DNA of 64,000 bases from Rhodoplanes azumiensis (GCF_042682915.1 NZ_JBHUIW010000023.1:1-64000); one strand, 5' to 3'. Numbered from the stretch's first letter, positions 34,278-43,391 are shown. The notes: generated from the sequence alone by a model not told the origin. Translations and numbers: made by a program.

Positions 34278-35093
34278 TCAGCTTCCGAAGCTCTGCACCA
34301 AGCTGCCGGCGACGAGATTCCAGCCGTCGACCAGGACGAAGAAGATCAGCTTGAACGGCAGCGAGATGGTCGCCGGCGGCAGCATCATCATGCCCATCGA
34401 CATCAGGACCGAGGCGACGACGAGGTCGATGATCAGGAACGGCAGGAACAACAGGAAGCCGATCTCGAAGGCGCGCTTGAGCTCGGAGATCATGAAGGCC
34501 GGCACCAGGATGCGCAGCGACACGTTCTCCGGGCTCGCCGGCGGGGCCTCGCGCGCCATGTCGAGGAACAGCTTGAGATCCTTCTCGCGCACGTTCTTGA
34601 GCATGAAGGCGCGGAACGGCTCGCTCGACCGCTCGAACGCCTGCTCGATCGAGATCTCGTTGTTGATCAGCGGCCGGATGCCGGTGTCGTAGGCGCGCTC
34701 GAAGGCCGGCCCCATCACGAAGGCGGTGAGGAACAGGGCGAGCGCGATCAGCACGCTGTTGGGCGGTGCCGTGGCGGTGCCGAGCGCGGTGCGCAGGAGC
34801 GACAGGACGACGACGATCCGGGTGAACGAGGTCACCATCACGAGGATCGACGGCGCCAGCGACAGCACCGTGATCAGCGCGATGAGCTGGAACACGCGCT
34901 CGGTCAGGGCGCCGCCCTGGCCGAGATTGAGGCTGAGATCCTGGGCGGCCGCCGGCCCGACGAACAGCGGACCGAGGAGGATCGCGCCGACGATAATCGC
35001 ACCGACGAGAGGCGCACCGACGAGAGGCGCACCGACCGGCAGCGCGCGCGCCGCCGTCGCGCCGGCGCGGGCCGTTCCTGGTCCGGCCGCCAT
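34278..35093 (-). CDS. fliP: flagellar type III export protein FliP
   Basis: A 271-residue component of the flagellar export gate (with FliQ and FliR). The signal-type N-terminus has a tandem VGAPLVGAPLVGAIIVGAI stretch, then QDLSLNLGQGG, and the mature helices include IALITVLSLAPSILVMVTSFTRI and the DLVVASVLMSMGMMMLPP family signature. ATG 35093 is chosen; an in-frame GTG at 35135 overlaps the fliO stop (GTGA) and would add 14 residues, and is a credible alternative. Co-directional with fliO, but separated from fliQ, fliR and flhB on the opposite strand. Confidence 0.93.
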   Translation of the reverse strand: MAAGPGTARAGATAARALPVGAPLVGAPLVGAIIVGAILLGPLFVGPAAAQDLSLNLGQGGALTERVFQLIALITVLSLAPSILVMVTSFTRIVVVLSLLRTALGTATAPPNSVLIALALFLTAFVMGPAFERAYDTGIRPLINNEISIEQAFERSSEPFRAFMLKNVREKDLKLFLDMAREAPPASPENVSLRILVPAFMISELKRAFEIGFLLFLPFLIIDLVVASVLMSMGMMMLPPATISLPFKLIFFVLVDGWNLVAGSLVQSFGS

Positions 35094-35131
35094 CGTCGCG
35101 AGACGAACGCGGCGGCCGCCGACGCTGCGGA

Positions 35132-36511
35132 TCACGGCTTGCCGGGCGTGCGGCCGAGCAGATTCGCCATTTCCTCTTCGAGGCTCTCGTAGGCGGTCTT
35201 GCCGGACGGTGCGGGGTCGTGGTGGGGAGCGGGAGCCGGCTCGGCGGCCGCGGCGGGAGCCGGCGGAGCCGGGGGCTCCGGCGTCGCATGCGCCGGCTCG
35301 GGCGCGCCGTCGGGCGGCGGCGATGCCGCGTGCGGCGGCGCGGGCGGCGCCGGCTCGGCGGCCGGCGGGGGCGACGGCGGGCGGCTCGCCAGGGTGCGGC
35401 CGGCGAGCGGGGCGCGCGGCTCCAGCGGCGGGCGCAGCGCCGGGCGGGAACGGGCCGCCGGCGGCGCCGGCGCGGGCGGCGGGGCGAGGGGCTCGCCGCC
35501 GGTGGGCTCCGCCCCGGTCGGCCGGCGCAGGGCCGCCTCGAGCTGCTCGGCCATGGCGGCGAGCTGGCGGTCGCCCGCTTGCGCGTCCTCGGCCGGGGAG
35601 GCGGCCGGCACGGCCGGCGGGGCGCGCCGCGGCTCCGGCGGACGCCGCAAATCGGGGACGGGGCGACGTGTCTCGGCGGGCCTCGGCTCGGGCGCTCGCG
35701 GCTCCGGCAGCCGGGGTTCCGGCATCCGGGGCTCGGTCATGCGCGGCTCGGTCATGCGGGCCTCGGTCAAGCGGGCCTCGGTCAAGCGGGCCTCGGTCAA
35801 GCGGGCCTCGGAGCCCCGCATCTCCGGCATGCGCGCCTCCGGCATCCGCGGTTCCGGCAACCGCGGCTCGGGCATCCGCGGCTCGGGCATCCGGGTCTCC
35901 GGGGCGCGCGGCTCGCCGGTCCGCGGCTCCGGCATGCGCGGGTCGAGAATCCGCGGCTCGGGCATGCGCGGCTCGACGATCGGCGGCGGAGCGTTGCGGG
36001 CGAGCTCGGCGGCGAGCCCGGCGAGGCGGTCGACCGTCTCGCGGCGGCCCGGCTCCGCCTGCGGTTGCAGCGGCAGCTCCTCGGCGATCGGCGGGATCAT
36101 GGCACCGCGAGCGGCGCGGAAAGGAGGCTCGGGCGCGACCGGCACGGCCGGCGCCCACAGGCCGTTCTCGGGAGCGGGGCGACCGGCCGGCTCCATCCGG
36201 GGCGGTGCGGCCTCGCGCATCGGGGCGGCCGGCTGGCCGCGGACGATGTTGGCCTCGACCACCACGTCGGTCGGCCCGCCCAGCATGATCAGATGCTCGA
36301 CATTGTCGCGGCGGACCAGCACGAGCCGCCGCCGGCTGTCCACCGCGGTCGCCTCGATCACGCCGAGCCGGGCTTGGCGGCCGCGCGCCGAGGCGGCGCC
36401 GAGCCCGCCGGCGCCGAACCGCCGCACCAGCCACGCGACGCCGCCGATCAAGGCGAGGACGATCACGAAGGCGATGAAGAACTTCGCGGGAAGCGGCATG
36501 TCGCCGACCAT
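35132..36511 (-). CDS. fliO: FliO-domain protein with long Pro-rich repeat tail
   Basis: A 459-residue inner-membrane protein. A single helix (FFIAFVIVLALIGGVAWLV, about residues 10-28) and the FliO domain (RLGVIEATAVDSRRRLVLVRR, LGGPTDVVVE) come first; the remainder is a low-complexity cytoplasmic tail of 5-residue units of RMPEP/RLTEA type (roughly residues 180-290), then a Pro/Ala-rich stretch. FliO normally is about 100-150 residues and stabilises FliP during export-gate assembly. The stop overlaps the alternative GTG of fliP. ATG 36511; a second ATG is four codons later. Confidence 0.8.
   Translation of the reverse strand: MVGDMPLPAKFFIAFVIVLALIGGVAWLVRRFGAGGLGAASARGRQARLGVIEATAVDSRRRLVLVRRDNVEHLIMLGGPTDVVVEANIVRGQPAAPMREAAPPRMEPAGRPAPENGLWAPAVPVAPEPPFRAARGAMIPPIAEELPLQPQAEPGRRETVDRLAGLAAELARNAPPPIVEPRMPEPRILDPRMPEPRTGEPRAPETRMPEPRMPEPRLPEPRMPEARMPEMRGSEARLTEARLTEARLTEARMTEPRMTEPRMPEPRLPEPRAPEPRPAETRRPVPDLRRPPEPRRAPPAVPAASPAEDAQAGDRQLAAMAEQLEAALRRPTGAEPTGGEPLAPPPAPAPPAARSRPALRPPLEPRAPLAGRTLASRPPSPPPAAEPAPPAPPHAASPPPDGAPEPAHATPEPPAPPAPAAAAEPAPAPHHDPAPSGKTAYESLEEEMANLLGRTPGKP
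35640..35985. repeat. degenerate 15-bp repeat array inside fliO
   Basis: The array encodes five-residue units in the FliO tail: RMPEPR, RLPEPR, RLTEA and RMTEP. Three units near 35764-35814 are nearly identical (TCAAGCGGGCCTCGG). Unit-count variation between strains would be expected. Confidence 0.85.
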
Positions 36512-36728
36512 GGCCGTTAATCCTTTCTCCGCTCCTCGCCGCGCGTGCCGAGCCGATTCGTCGAAGCGTTAACGATGACGGCAAAAGCTGCCGCCCCGGA
36601 TGTCGACGATTCCTTAACACGAAAGCGCAGGGGAGCCCACCCGATACGCATCATCTACGGTTTTCCGGACCGGCAGAACGTGGCGATCCGATGGCGCCGC
36701 GCCGGATTAACGGGTCGTTAACCATAAG

Positions 36729-36747
36729 CCCGGCAATGTTTGCCGGG
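36729..36747 (+). promoter_or_regulatory. hairpin in the flgB leader
   Basis: CCCGGCAA-TGT-TTGCCGGG is a perfect 8-bp stem with a 3-base loop, 37 bp before the flgB ATG. GTTAAC-type AT-rich sequence (ATTAACGGGTCGTTAACC) lies directly upstream, in the fliO/flgB divergent region. It could affect stability or translation of the flagellar mRNA; there is no T-tract. Confidence 0.4.
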
Positions 36748-36783
36748 TGGTGGACTCAGGTGTCCTCCCGACGGCAGGCGACC

Positions 36784-37170
36784 ATGGCGATCTCCGACAT
36801 CCCGATCTTCTCGATGCTGCGCACCAAGATGCAATGGCACCAGGAGCGCCAGCGCCTGCTCGCCGAGAACGTGTCGAACGCCGACACGCCCAAGTTCAGG
36901 CCGCGCGACCTCGAGCCCCTGTCGTTCGATCGTGCGCCGCCGCCGCCGGTCCGGCTGGCCCAGACCGCCCCCGGGCACATCGCGGCCCTGCCGGGCACCA
37001 CGCATTTCCGCGACAAGCCGGAGAATTTCGCGGTCCGGCCGGGCGGCAACGCCGTCCATCTCGAGGACGAGATGCTGAAGGTGGCGAGCAACCAGATGGA
37101 CTACCAGGCGGCGACGCAGCTCTATTCCCGCAGCCTCGCGCTGCTCAAGGCCGCGGTCGGCAAGGGCTGA
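36784..37170 (+). CDS. flgB: flagellar proximal rod protein FlgB
   Basis: A 128-residue rod protein. The N-terminal helix contains LLAENVSNADTPKFRPRDL (the SNADTP rod/hook family signature), and the C-terminal segment QMDYQAATQLYSRSLALLKAAVGK is the matching terminal helix; central residues include a short proline run. ATG 36784 gives the correct N-terminus (MAISDIPIF); an earlier in-frame start would put the leader hairpin in the coding region. First gene of the flgB-flgC-fliE-fliQ-fliR-flhB operon. Confidence 0.93.
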   Translation: MAISDIPIFSMLRTKMQWHQERQRLLAENVSNADTPKFRPRDLEPLSFDRAPPPPVRLAQTAPGHIAALPGTTHFRDKPENFAVRPGGNAVHLEDEMLKVASNQMDYQAATQLYSRSLALLKAAVGKG

Positions 37171-37208
37171 TCGTGACGTCCGTGGACCGTGACGAGTGAG
37201 GTGATGCC

Positions 37209-37619
37209 ATGGATTTCGTCAAGTCGCTCGCCATCGCGGCGTCCGGCCTGCGGGCCCAGGCCGGCCGGATGAAGGTGCTGTCGGAGAATATCGCCAACGC
37301 CGATTCGACCGCGCAGAAGCCCGGCGGCGATCCCTATCGGCGCCGCATCCCGACCTTCCGGTCCGAACTCGATCGCGAGCTCGACGCCCGCACGGTCCAG
37401 CTCGGCCCGACCCGTCCCGACCAGAGCAACTTCCGCACCAAGTACGAGCCCGGCCACCCCATGGCCGACGCCAACGGCAACGTGCGCTATCCGAACGTCA
37501 ACTCGATCGTCGAGATGACCGACATGCGCGAGGCCCAGCGCTCCTACGAGGCCAACGTGAACGTGATCGGCGCGACGCGCCGGATGATCCAGCGCACGCT
37601 CGATATTCTGCGCGCCTGA
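37209..37619 (+). CDS. flgC: flagellar proximal rod protein FlgC
   Basis: A 136-residue rod protein, with FlgB and FlgF part of the cell-proximal flagellar rod. The N-terminal SENIANADSTAQKPGGDPYRRR matches the rod signature, and the C-terminal half DMREAQRSYEANVNVIGATRRMI is the conserved terminal helix of FlgC. ATG 37209 with GAGGTGA upstream. Eighteen bases from fliE and part of the same operon. Confidence 0.95.
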   Translation: MDFVKSLAIAASGLRAQAGRMKVLSENIANADSTAQKPGGDPYRRRIPTFRSELDRELDARTVQLGPTRPDQSNFRTKYEPGHPMADANGNVRYPNVNSIVEMTDMREAQRSYEANVNVIGATRRMIQRTLDILRA

Positions 37620-37636
37620 ACCAGAGGGGAAGACAG

Positions 37637-37957
37637 ATGGCCATTCCGGGCATCGCCGCAAACGCCTATGCGACCACGGCCCGTCTCGGCTCGCCGGGTG
37701 CCGGACTGAGCAAGACCATCGGCGACGTCGCCGGGGGCAAGCAGGACTTCGGCGCGATGCTGCGCGACGCCGTGCAGGACATCGCCGCCGCCGGTCACAA
37801 GGCGGACGTGAACAGCCACGCGCTCGCCAACGGCAAGGCCAACATCGTCGACGTGGTCACGGCCGTCGCCGAGACCGAGACGGCGATCGCGAGCCTCGTG
37901 TCGGTGCGCGACAAGGTCATCCAGGCCTACGAAGAGATCATGCGGATGACGATCTGA
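37637..37957 (+). CDS. fliE: flagellar hook-basal body protein FliE
   Basis: A 106-residue protein connecting the MS ring to the rod. The C-terminal IVDVVTAVAETETAIASLVSVRDKVIQAYEEIMRM matches the FliE family helix, and FGAMLRDAVQDIAAAGHKADV the first helix; length is normal. AGGGGAAGACAG precedes ATG 37637. Part of the flg/fli operon. Confidence 0.93.
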   Translation: MAIPGIAANAYATTARLGSPGAGLSKTIGDVAGGKQDFGAMLRDAVQDIAAAGHKADVNSHALANGKANIVDVVTAVAETETAIASLVSVRDKVIQAYEEIMRMTI

Positions 37958-38018
37958 CCATGCGGCGGCGCACGGGGGGACGGGACGTGGTGCGGGCGGG
38001 ACGCGAAGGGGGAGCGGG

Positions 38019-38282
38019 ATGACCGGACCGGAGGTCGTCGACGTCGCGCGCGACTCGATCGTCACGCTCGTCCTGGTGGCGAGCCCGCTGATGCTGGTCG
38101 GCCTGGTGGTCGGCGTGGTCGTCTCGCTGTTCCAGGCGCTGACCCAGATTCAGGAGGCGACACTCGTCTTCGTTCCGAAGATACTCGCGATGTTCGCCGC
38201 CATGATTCTCGCGCTGCCGTTCATGGCGGATCAGCTCTACGGCCACATGATGCGGCTGGCGACGCGGATTTCGGGCGGCTGA
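38019..38282 (+). CDS. fliQ: flagellar type III export protein FliQ
   Basis: An 87-residue export-gate subunit with two transmembrane helices. LVGLVVGVVVSLFQALTQIQEATLVFVPK is the conserved FliQ core, with the QALTQIQE motif in the first loop. GGAGCGGG lies just before ATG 38019. It assembles with FliP and FliR into the gate. Located 61 bp after fliE and 78 bp before fliR. Confidence 0.94.
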   Translation: MTGPEVVDVARDSIVTLVLVASPLMLVGLVVGVVVSLFQALTQIQEATLVFVPKILAMFAAMILALPFMADQLYGHMMRLATRISGG

Positions 38283-38360
38283 GCCGGCCGGGGGCACGGC
38301 ACCCGGCCGCGAAGGCGCCGGACAGGCACGCCCGAAACGGCACGCCCAGGAGGGGCGGGG

Positions 38361-39131
38361 ATGCGCATCGACCTCTCGTTCCTGCCCCCCCTCGCGGTCG
38401 CCTTCATGCTCATGTTCGCCCGCACCGGCACCATGATCATGCTGCTGCCGGGGTTCGGCGAGCGCAGCGTGCCGGTGCGCATGCGGCTGACCGCGGCGCT
38501 CGTCCTCGCGGCCGTGGTGATGCCGCTCTATCGCGACGCCTACCAGATCGACCTCAAGAGCTTCGGTCCGGTGGTCCGGATGCTGTTCAGCGAGCTCGCC
38601 GTCGGCTTCCTGCTCGGCATGACGGCGCGGCTGTGCATCTCGGCCCTGCAGGTGACCGGCTCGATCGTCGCCCAGCAGCTCGGCTTCGGCTTCGTCTCGA
38701 CGATCGACCCGACGCAGGGCCAGCAGGGCGTCATCGTCGCGAACTTCCTCACGCTCCTCGGCATCGTGCTGATCTTCGCCACCGACACCCACCACCTCGC
38801 GATCGCGGCGCTGGCCGACAGCTACGTGCTGTTCCGCCCCGGCGAGGTGCCGGCGACCGGCGACATGGCGGCGCTCGCCGCCAAGCTGGTCGGCGGCGCG
38901 TTCCTGATCGGCGTCCAGATCTCGGCGCCGTTCCTGGTCTTCGGCATCCTGTTCAATGTCGGGCTCGGCGTCCTGTCGCGGCTGATGCCGCAGATGCAGG
39001 TGTTCTTCGTCGCGATGCCGCTGTCGATCTTCGGCGGCCTGTTGATCTTCGCCTTCGTCATCGCCGCCATGATGGCGACGTTCCTGGGGTTCTTCGAGGG
39101 CGTGATGCACGACATCGCGCCGCGTGGCTGA
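38361..39131 (+). CDS. fliR: flagellar type III export protein FliR
   Basis: A 256-residue membrane protein of the export gate, with about seven helices. The conserved FVSTIDPTQGQQGVI and ALADSYVLFRPGEVP segments and the C-terminal FNVGLGVLSRLMPQMQVFFVAMPL are typical of FliR. AGGAGGGGCGGGG precedes ATG 38361. Followed by flhB after 15 bp. Confidence 0.94.
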   Translation: MRIDLSFLPPLAVAFMLMFARTGTMIMLLPGFGERSVPVRMRLTAALVLAAVVMPLYRDAYQIDLKSFGPVVRMLFSELAVGFLLGMTARLCISALQVTGSIVAQQLGFGFVSTIDPTQGQQGVIVANFLTLLGIVLIFATDTHHLAIAALADSYVLFRPGEVPATGDMAALAAKLVGGAFLIGVQISAPFLVFGILFNVGLGVLSRLMPQMQVFFVAMPLSIFGGLLIFAFVIAAMMATFLGFFEGVMHDIAPRG

Positions 39132-39146
39132 GGACGACGCTCCGCC

Positions 39147-40214
39147 ATGGCCGAAGAGCAGGACAAGTCGGACAAGACAGAAGACCCGACACAACGACGC
39201 CTCGACGAAGCCCTCAAGCGCGGCGACGTCGTCAAGAGCCAGGAGGTCTCGACCTGGTTCGTCATCGGCGGCGGCACCCTGGCGCTCACCATGTTCGCCG
39301 GCTCGTCGGGCGCGTCGCTGACCAACACCATGAAGGGGCTGATCGCCAAGTCGTGGGCGATCCCGAGCGACGGCCGCATGCTGGTGCGGCTGACCGAGAC
39401 CATCACGATCGAGGTGCTGGCCGCCATCGGCCTGCCGTTTCTCGTGCTCGTCGTCGCGGCGCTCGCGGGAACCGCCATCCAGCACCGGCTCGTGTGGACG
39501 ACCGAGACGCTGTCCCCGAAGCTCTCGAAAATATCCCCGATCGCGGGCTTCAAGCGGTTGTTCTCGGCGCAGGCGCTGGCCAACTTCGTGAAAGGCCTGC
39601 TCAAGCTCGCGCTGGTCGGCACCGTCCTGGTCATGCTGCTGTGGCCCGAGCGCAACCTGCTCGAGTCCCTGGTGTCGACCGATCCGACCTCGATCCTGCC
39701 GGTGTCGATGACGCTGATGCTGAAGCTGCTCGGCAGCGTCGTCGCCATCATGGCGGTGATCGCCGCCGCCGACTACCTGTTCCAGTACCAGCAGTGGTAC
39801 CAGCGTCAGAAAATGTCGCTGAAGGAGATCAAGGACGAGTTCAAGGAGACCGAGGGCGACCCCAAGATCAAGGCCAAGATCCGGCAGCTCCGGGTCAGTC
39901 GGATGCGCAAGCGCATGATGGCGGCGGTGCCGGGCGCCACCGTGGTGATCACCAACCCGACCCACTACGCCGTCGCTCTCAAATACGAGCGCGGCATGAA
40001 CGCGCCGGTCTGCCTCGCCAAGGGCACGGATCGCATCGCCCTCAAGATTCGCGAGGTCGCGACCGAGAACGCCGTCCCGATCGTCGAGAACCCGCCGCTC
40101 GCCCGCACCCTCTACGCGACCGTCGAGATCGATCGCGAGATCCCGCCCGAGCACTACAAGGCGGTCGCCGAGGTCGTCGGCTACGTCATGCGGCTGAAGA
40201 AGGCGTGGCGGTAG
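39147..40214 (+). CDS. flhB: flagellar export switch protein FlhB
   Basis: A 355-residue protein with a charged N-terminal region (KTEDPTQRRLDEALKRGDV), four transmembrane helices, and a cytoplasmic domain with the autocleavage motif NPTH at residues 270-273. Cleavage at Asn270/Pro271 switches export specificity from rod/hook to filament substrates. The motif is intact. It ends the flagellar operon; cckA begins 187 bp further on. Confidence 0.95.
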   Translation: MAEEQDKSDKTEDPTQRRLDEALKRGDVVKSQEVSTWFVIGGGTLALTMFAGSSGASLTNTMKGLIAKSWAIPSDGRMLVRLTETITIEVLAAIGLPFLVLVVAALAGTAIQHRLVWTTETLSPKLSKISPIAGFKRLFSAQALANFVKGLLKLALVGTVLVMLLWPERNLLESLVSTDPTSILPVSMTLMLKLLGSVVAIMAVIAAADYLFQYQQWYQRQKMSLKEIKDEFKETEGDPKIKAKIRQLRVSRMRKRMMAAVPGATVVITNPTHYAVALKYERGMNAPVCLAKGTDRIALKIREVATENAVPIVENPPLARTLYATVEIDREIPPEHYKAVAEVVGYVMRLKKAWR

Positions 40215-40401
40215 GCGGTCGCGCCTGTCGCATCCGCGGCGCCGGCCGGCCGGGCCGCGCCGGTGCATGGTTGCGGGCCTTCTCCGCACGGGTCGGCCGT
40301 CGCCGGGCGGGGCGCGGCCCGGCGCCCCCGGGCGCCCTTGTTCGAAGCTGGGGACTCGGGCACAGATTGATTCGCGCGGCCGGGCGACGGAGCCGATATC
40401 G

Positions 40402-42969
40402 ATGACGACGCAGGACCTGAGCAGGGGAGGCGGCGCGACCGGCGGAGGCTTGGACGTGTTCCCGGGCGGCGAGCGGCGTGGAAGCATCAGGTTCGTGCTG
40501 GTCATCGCGCTCGCGCTGATCGCCGCGGCCGCCGGCCTCCTGTTCCTCGGCCGGACCGAGGCGGAGCCCTATGTGCTCGGCCTGCTCGCCCTGCTCGGCA
40601 TGATCGGCGTGTTCTCGCTGCTCGCCACCGCGACCGGCATCCTGCGCTTCGCCGGCGGCGCCGAGGCGAACCCGATGTTCCGTCGGGTGCTCGACGACGC
40701 CTTCGACGGCATCGTGGTCACCGACGCCAACGGGCGGGTCGTCTACGCCAACCCGGCCTACTGTCAGCTCGTCGACGCCACGGATCTCTCCGACGTGCGG
40801 CCGGTCGAGCGGGTGTTCATCGGCGATCCCGACGTGTCGGAGGCCGTCTACCGGCTCCTCAAGGCGGCCCGGGAGGGGCGGCGCCTGCAGGAGGAGGTGC
40901 GGGTCGCGGGCGTGCCCGGCGAGCCCGCCCGCTGGCTGCAGATGCGGGTCCGGCCGCTCGGCCGCAGCGGCGCCGACGCGCGCCTCACGGTGTGGACGGT
41001 CGCCGACGTGTCGCGCGAGCGCGAGCGCCAGGAGAACGTCTTCCAGGAGCTGCAGCACGCCATCGACTATCTCGACCATGCGCCGGCGGGCTTCTTCTCG
41101 ATCGACGGCGCCGGCGCCGTCGGCTACATCAACGCGACGCTGGCCGAATGGCTCGACTACGACCTCGCCGAGGTCGGCTCCGGAGGGCTGCAGCTCGAGG
41201 ACATCGTGCCGGCCAACGGCGCCGCGCTGCTGACCGCCAGCGCCTCGCATCCCGGCGAGGTGAAGACCGACGTCGTCGACCTCGACCTCAAGACCCGCAG
41301 CGGCAAGAGCCTCCCGGTGCGGCTCTACCACAAGGTGGCGTTCGGGGCGGACGGCGCGCCGGGCGCGTCCCGCACCCTGGTGCTCAACCGCGCCCGCAAC
41401 GAGGGCACCGATCCGCAGCGCGCCGCTGAGGTGCGGTTCATGCGGTTCTTCATCAACACCCCGATGTCGATCGCGACCGTCGACCGCGCCGGCCGCATCG
41501 CCCGCACCAACGGGCTGCTCGCCAAGCTCTTCCAGGATCTCGCCCCCGGCGACGGCCGGCCGGAGGGCCGCTCGATCCTCGACGTCGTCGCCGAGCGCGA
41601 CCGGCTGGCGCTAGAGACGGCGATCGCCAAGGCGGCGCGCGGCCAGGGCGACATCCCGCCCGTCGAGGCGGCGCTGGCCGGCGCCGGCGAGCGCTGGGCG
41701 CGCTTCTGGGCGACCGCCGTCGAGGAGGAGGGCGACCAGGAGGCGGCGATCGTCTACGCGCTCGAGACCACCGAGCAGCGCGCCCTGCAGAAGCAGGTCG
41801 ACCAGGCGCAGAAGATGGACTCGGTCGGCAAGCTCGCCGGCGGCATCGCGCACGACTTCAACAACGTGCTCTCGGCCATCATGATGGCCACCGACTTCCT
41901 GCTCAACGCCCACAAGCCGACCGACCCGTCCTTCCAGGACATCATGCAGATCAAGCAGAACGCCAACCGGGCGGCCGCCTTGGTGCGGCAGCTCCTGGCG
42001 TTCTCGCGTCGCCAGACACTGCGGCCGCAGGTGCTCGACCTGTCCGAGGCGCTGTCCGACATCTCGATGCTGCTGCGCCGGCTGATCGGCGAGAAGGTCG
42101 CCCTCGACGTCCGCCACGGCCGCGACCTGTGGCCCGTGAAGGCGGATCTGTCGCAGTTCGAGCAGGTGATCGTGAACCTCGCCGTGAACGCGCGCGACGC
42201 CATGCCGGACGGTGGGCGCCTCACGCTGCGCACCCGCAACGCCGGCGAGGACGAGACGCGCCGCGCCGCCCACAAGGGCATGCCGGCCGGCGAGTACGTT
42301 CTGATCGAGGTGTCGGACACCGGCTCGGGCATCCCGCCCGAGATCATCGACCGAATCTTCGAGCCGTTCTTCTCCACCAAGGAGGTCGGCAAGGGCACCG
42401 GGCTCGGCCTCTCGACGGTCTACGGCATCATCAAGCAGACCGGCGGCTACGTGTTCGTCGAGTCGGAGATGGGACGCGGCACCACGTTCCGCATCTACCT
42501 GCCGCGCCATGTGCCGACCCTGGAGGAGACCGAGGCGGCCGCCGCGTCGCTGGCGCCGGTCCAGGCGGCGACTCCCGAGCAGGCGCGCGCCGCCGACCAT
42601 ACCGGGCAGGGCACCATCCTGCTGGTCGAGGACGAGGAGGGCCTGCGCGGCCTCAACGCGCGCGGTCTCTCCTCGCGCGGCTACACGGTGTGCGAGGCCG
42701 GCAACGGTCAGGAGGCGATCGAGCTGATCGACGCCGGCCAGAAGGTCGATCTCGTCGTCTCCGACGTGGTGATGCCCGAGATGGACGGCCCGACGCTCCT
42801 GAAGGAGTTGCGCAAGCGCGACCCGGAGCTGAAGATCATCTTCGTCTCGGGCTATGCCGAGGAGGCGTTCGCCAAGAACCTGCCCGAGGGCGGGCAGTTC
42901 GCCTTCCTGGCCAAGCCCTTCACCCTCAAGCAGCTGGTCGCCGCCGTGAAGGAGACGATGGGCGGGTGA
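40402..42969 (+). CDS. cckA: cell-cycle hybrid histidine kinase CckA
   Basis: An 855-residue hybrid kinase. Two transmembrane helices (about residues 31-48 and 53-75) precede PAS domains (about 97-215, 220-340 and 350-475), the HisKA helix with His484 in AGGIAHDFNN, an HATPase_c domain (N box VNLAVNARDAMPDG, G box DTGSGIPPE), and a receiver domain (about 735-855, Asp788 in VSDVVMPEMDG). CckA phosphorylates CtrA and CpdR via ChpT to control cell division and flagellar genes in alphaproteobacteria. ATG 40402 (MTTQDLSRG) is chosen over an upstream in-frame start. Adjacent to flhB. Confidence 0.93.
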   Translation: MTTQDLSRGGGATGGGLDVFPGGERRGSIRFVLVIALALIAAAAGLLFLGRTEAEPYVLGLLALLGMIGVFSLLATATGILRFAGGAEANPMFRRVLDDAFDGIVVTDANGRVVYANPAYCQLVDATDLSDVRPVERVFIGDPDVSEAVYRLLKAAREGRRLQEEVRVAGVPGEPARWLQMRVRPLGRSGADARLTVWTVADVSRERERQENVFQELQHAIDYLDHAPAGFFSIDGAGAVGYINATLAEWLDYDLAEVGSGGLQLEDIVPANGAALLTASASHPGEVKTDVVDLDLKTRSGKSLPVRLYHKVAFGADGAPGASRTLVLNRARNEGTDPQRAAEVRFMRFFINTPMSIATVDRAGRIARTNGLLAKLFQDLAPGDGRPEGRSILDVVAERDRLALETAIAKAARGQGDIPPVEAALAGAGERWARFWATAVEEEGDQEAAIVYALETTEQRALQKQVDQAQKMDSVGKLAGGIAHDFNNVLSAIMMATDFLLNAHKPTDPSFQDIMQIKQNANRAAALVRQLLAFSRRQTLRPQVLDLSEALSDISMLLRRLIGEKVALDVRHGRDLWPVKADLSQFEQVIVNLAVNARDAMPDGGRLTLRTRNAGEDETRRAAHKGMPAGEYVLIEVSDTGSGIPPEIIDRIFEPFFSTKEVGKGTGLGLSTVYGIIKQTGGYVFVESEMGRGTTFRIYLPRHVPTLEETEAAAASLAPVQAATPEQARAADHTGQGTILLVEDEEGLRGLNARGLSSRGYTVCEAGNGQEAIELIDAGQKVDLVVSDVVMPEMDGPTLLKELRKRDPELKIIFVSGYAEEAFAKNLPEGGQFAFLAKPFTLKQLVAAVKETMGG

Positions 42970-43087
42970 CTGCGGCCGGAGGACGAGCGTCGCGACCCGT
43001 GGACCGGCTGGAGTGCAGCGACAGCCGGGACCGGCGTCACCGATGTCGCCGCGCTCCATCCGGACGACGACGTCAGGCCGACCGCAG

Positions 43088-43303
43088 ATGACCGCACCGC
43101 CGCCCCGCGACGACGACGATGACGACGACGACGAGGGCGGCCGTCGCAGCACCAACATCATGCTGGTGGTCTTCTTTCTCGCCGTCGTCGCGGCCGGCTA
43201 CTGGCTGGTCGAGGCGATGCTGGAGCAGCGCCGGGCCGACGATTGCGCCGCGCAAGGCCGCCGCAACTGCGGCGCCCCCGTGATCGTGCCGCCGGCGAGG
43301 TGA
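43088..43303 (+). CDS. small single-pass membrane protein with Asp run
   Basis: A 71-residue protein: N-terminus MTAPPPR followed by an acidic run of eight Asp plus Glu, then a helix NIMLVVFFLAVVAAGYWLV and a short periplasmic tail with two Cys (DDCAAQGRRNC) that could pair. The ATG 43088 start gives a compact protein; an in-frame start at 43013 would add a non-conserved stretch. I recognise no family. It lies 118 bp after cckA, possibly in the same transcript, and 88 bp before the GntR gene. Confidence 0.65.
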   Translation: MTAPPPRDDDDDDDDEGGRRSTNIMLVVFFLAVVAAGYWLVEAMLEQRRADDCAAQGRRNCGAPVIVPPAR

Positions 43304-43391
43304 TCGTGCCGCCGGCAGGGTGAATCTCGACTGGCACGCGATGTGCTCCGACGGACCGGCACGGTGGAGCGAGGGCGTGGCGAAGCGCAGC

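Noticed and set aside
35640..35985. Repeat array resembling a CRISPR
   Set aside because: Units are 15 bp, contiguous with no spacers and in frame with the FliO tail. No cas genes are present.
37938..40505. 855-codon minus-strand reading frame across the flagellar operon
   Set aside because: It is antisense to fliQ, fliR and flhB, all with clear family motifs. The antisense product is His/Arg/Asp-rich low-complexity sequence typical of GC-rich shadows.
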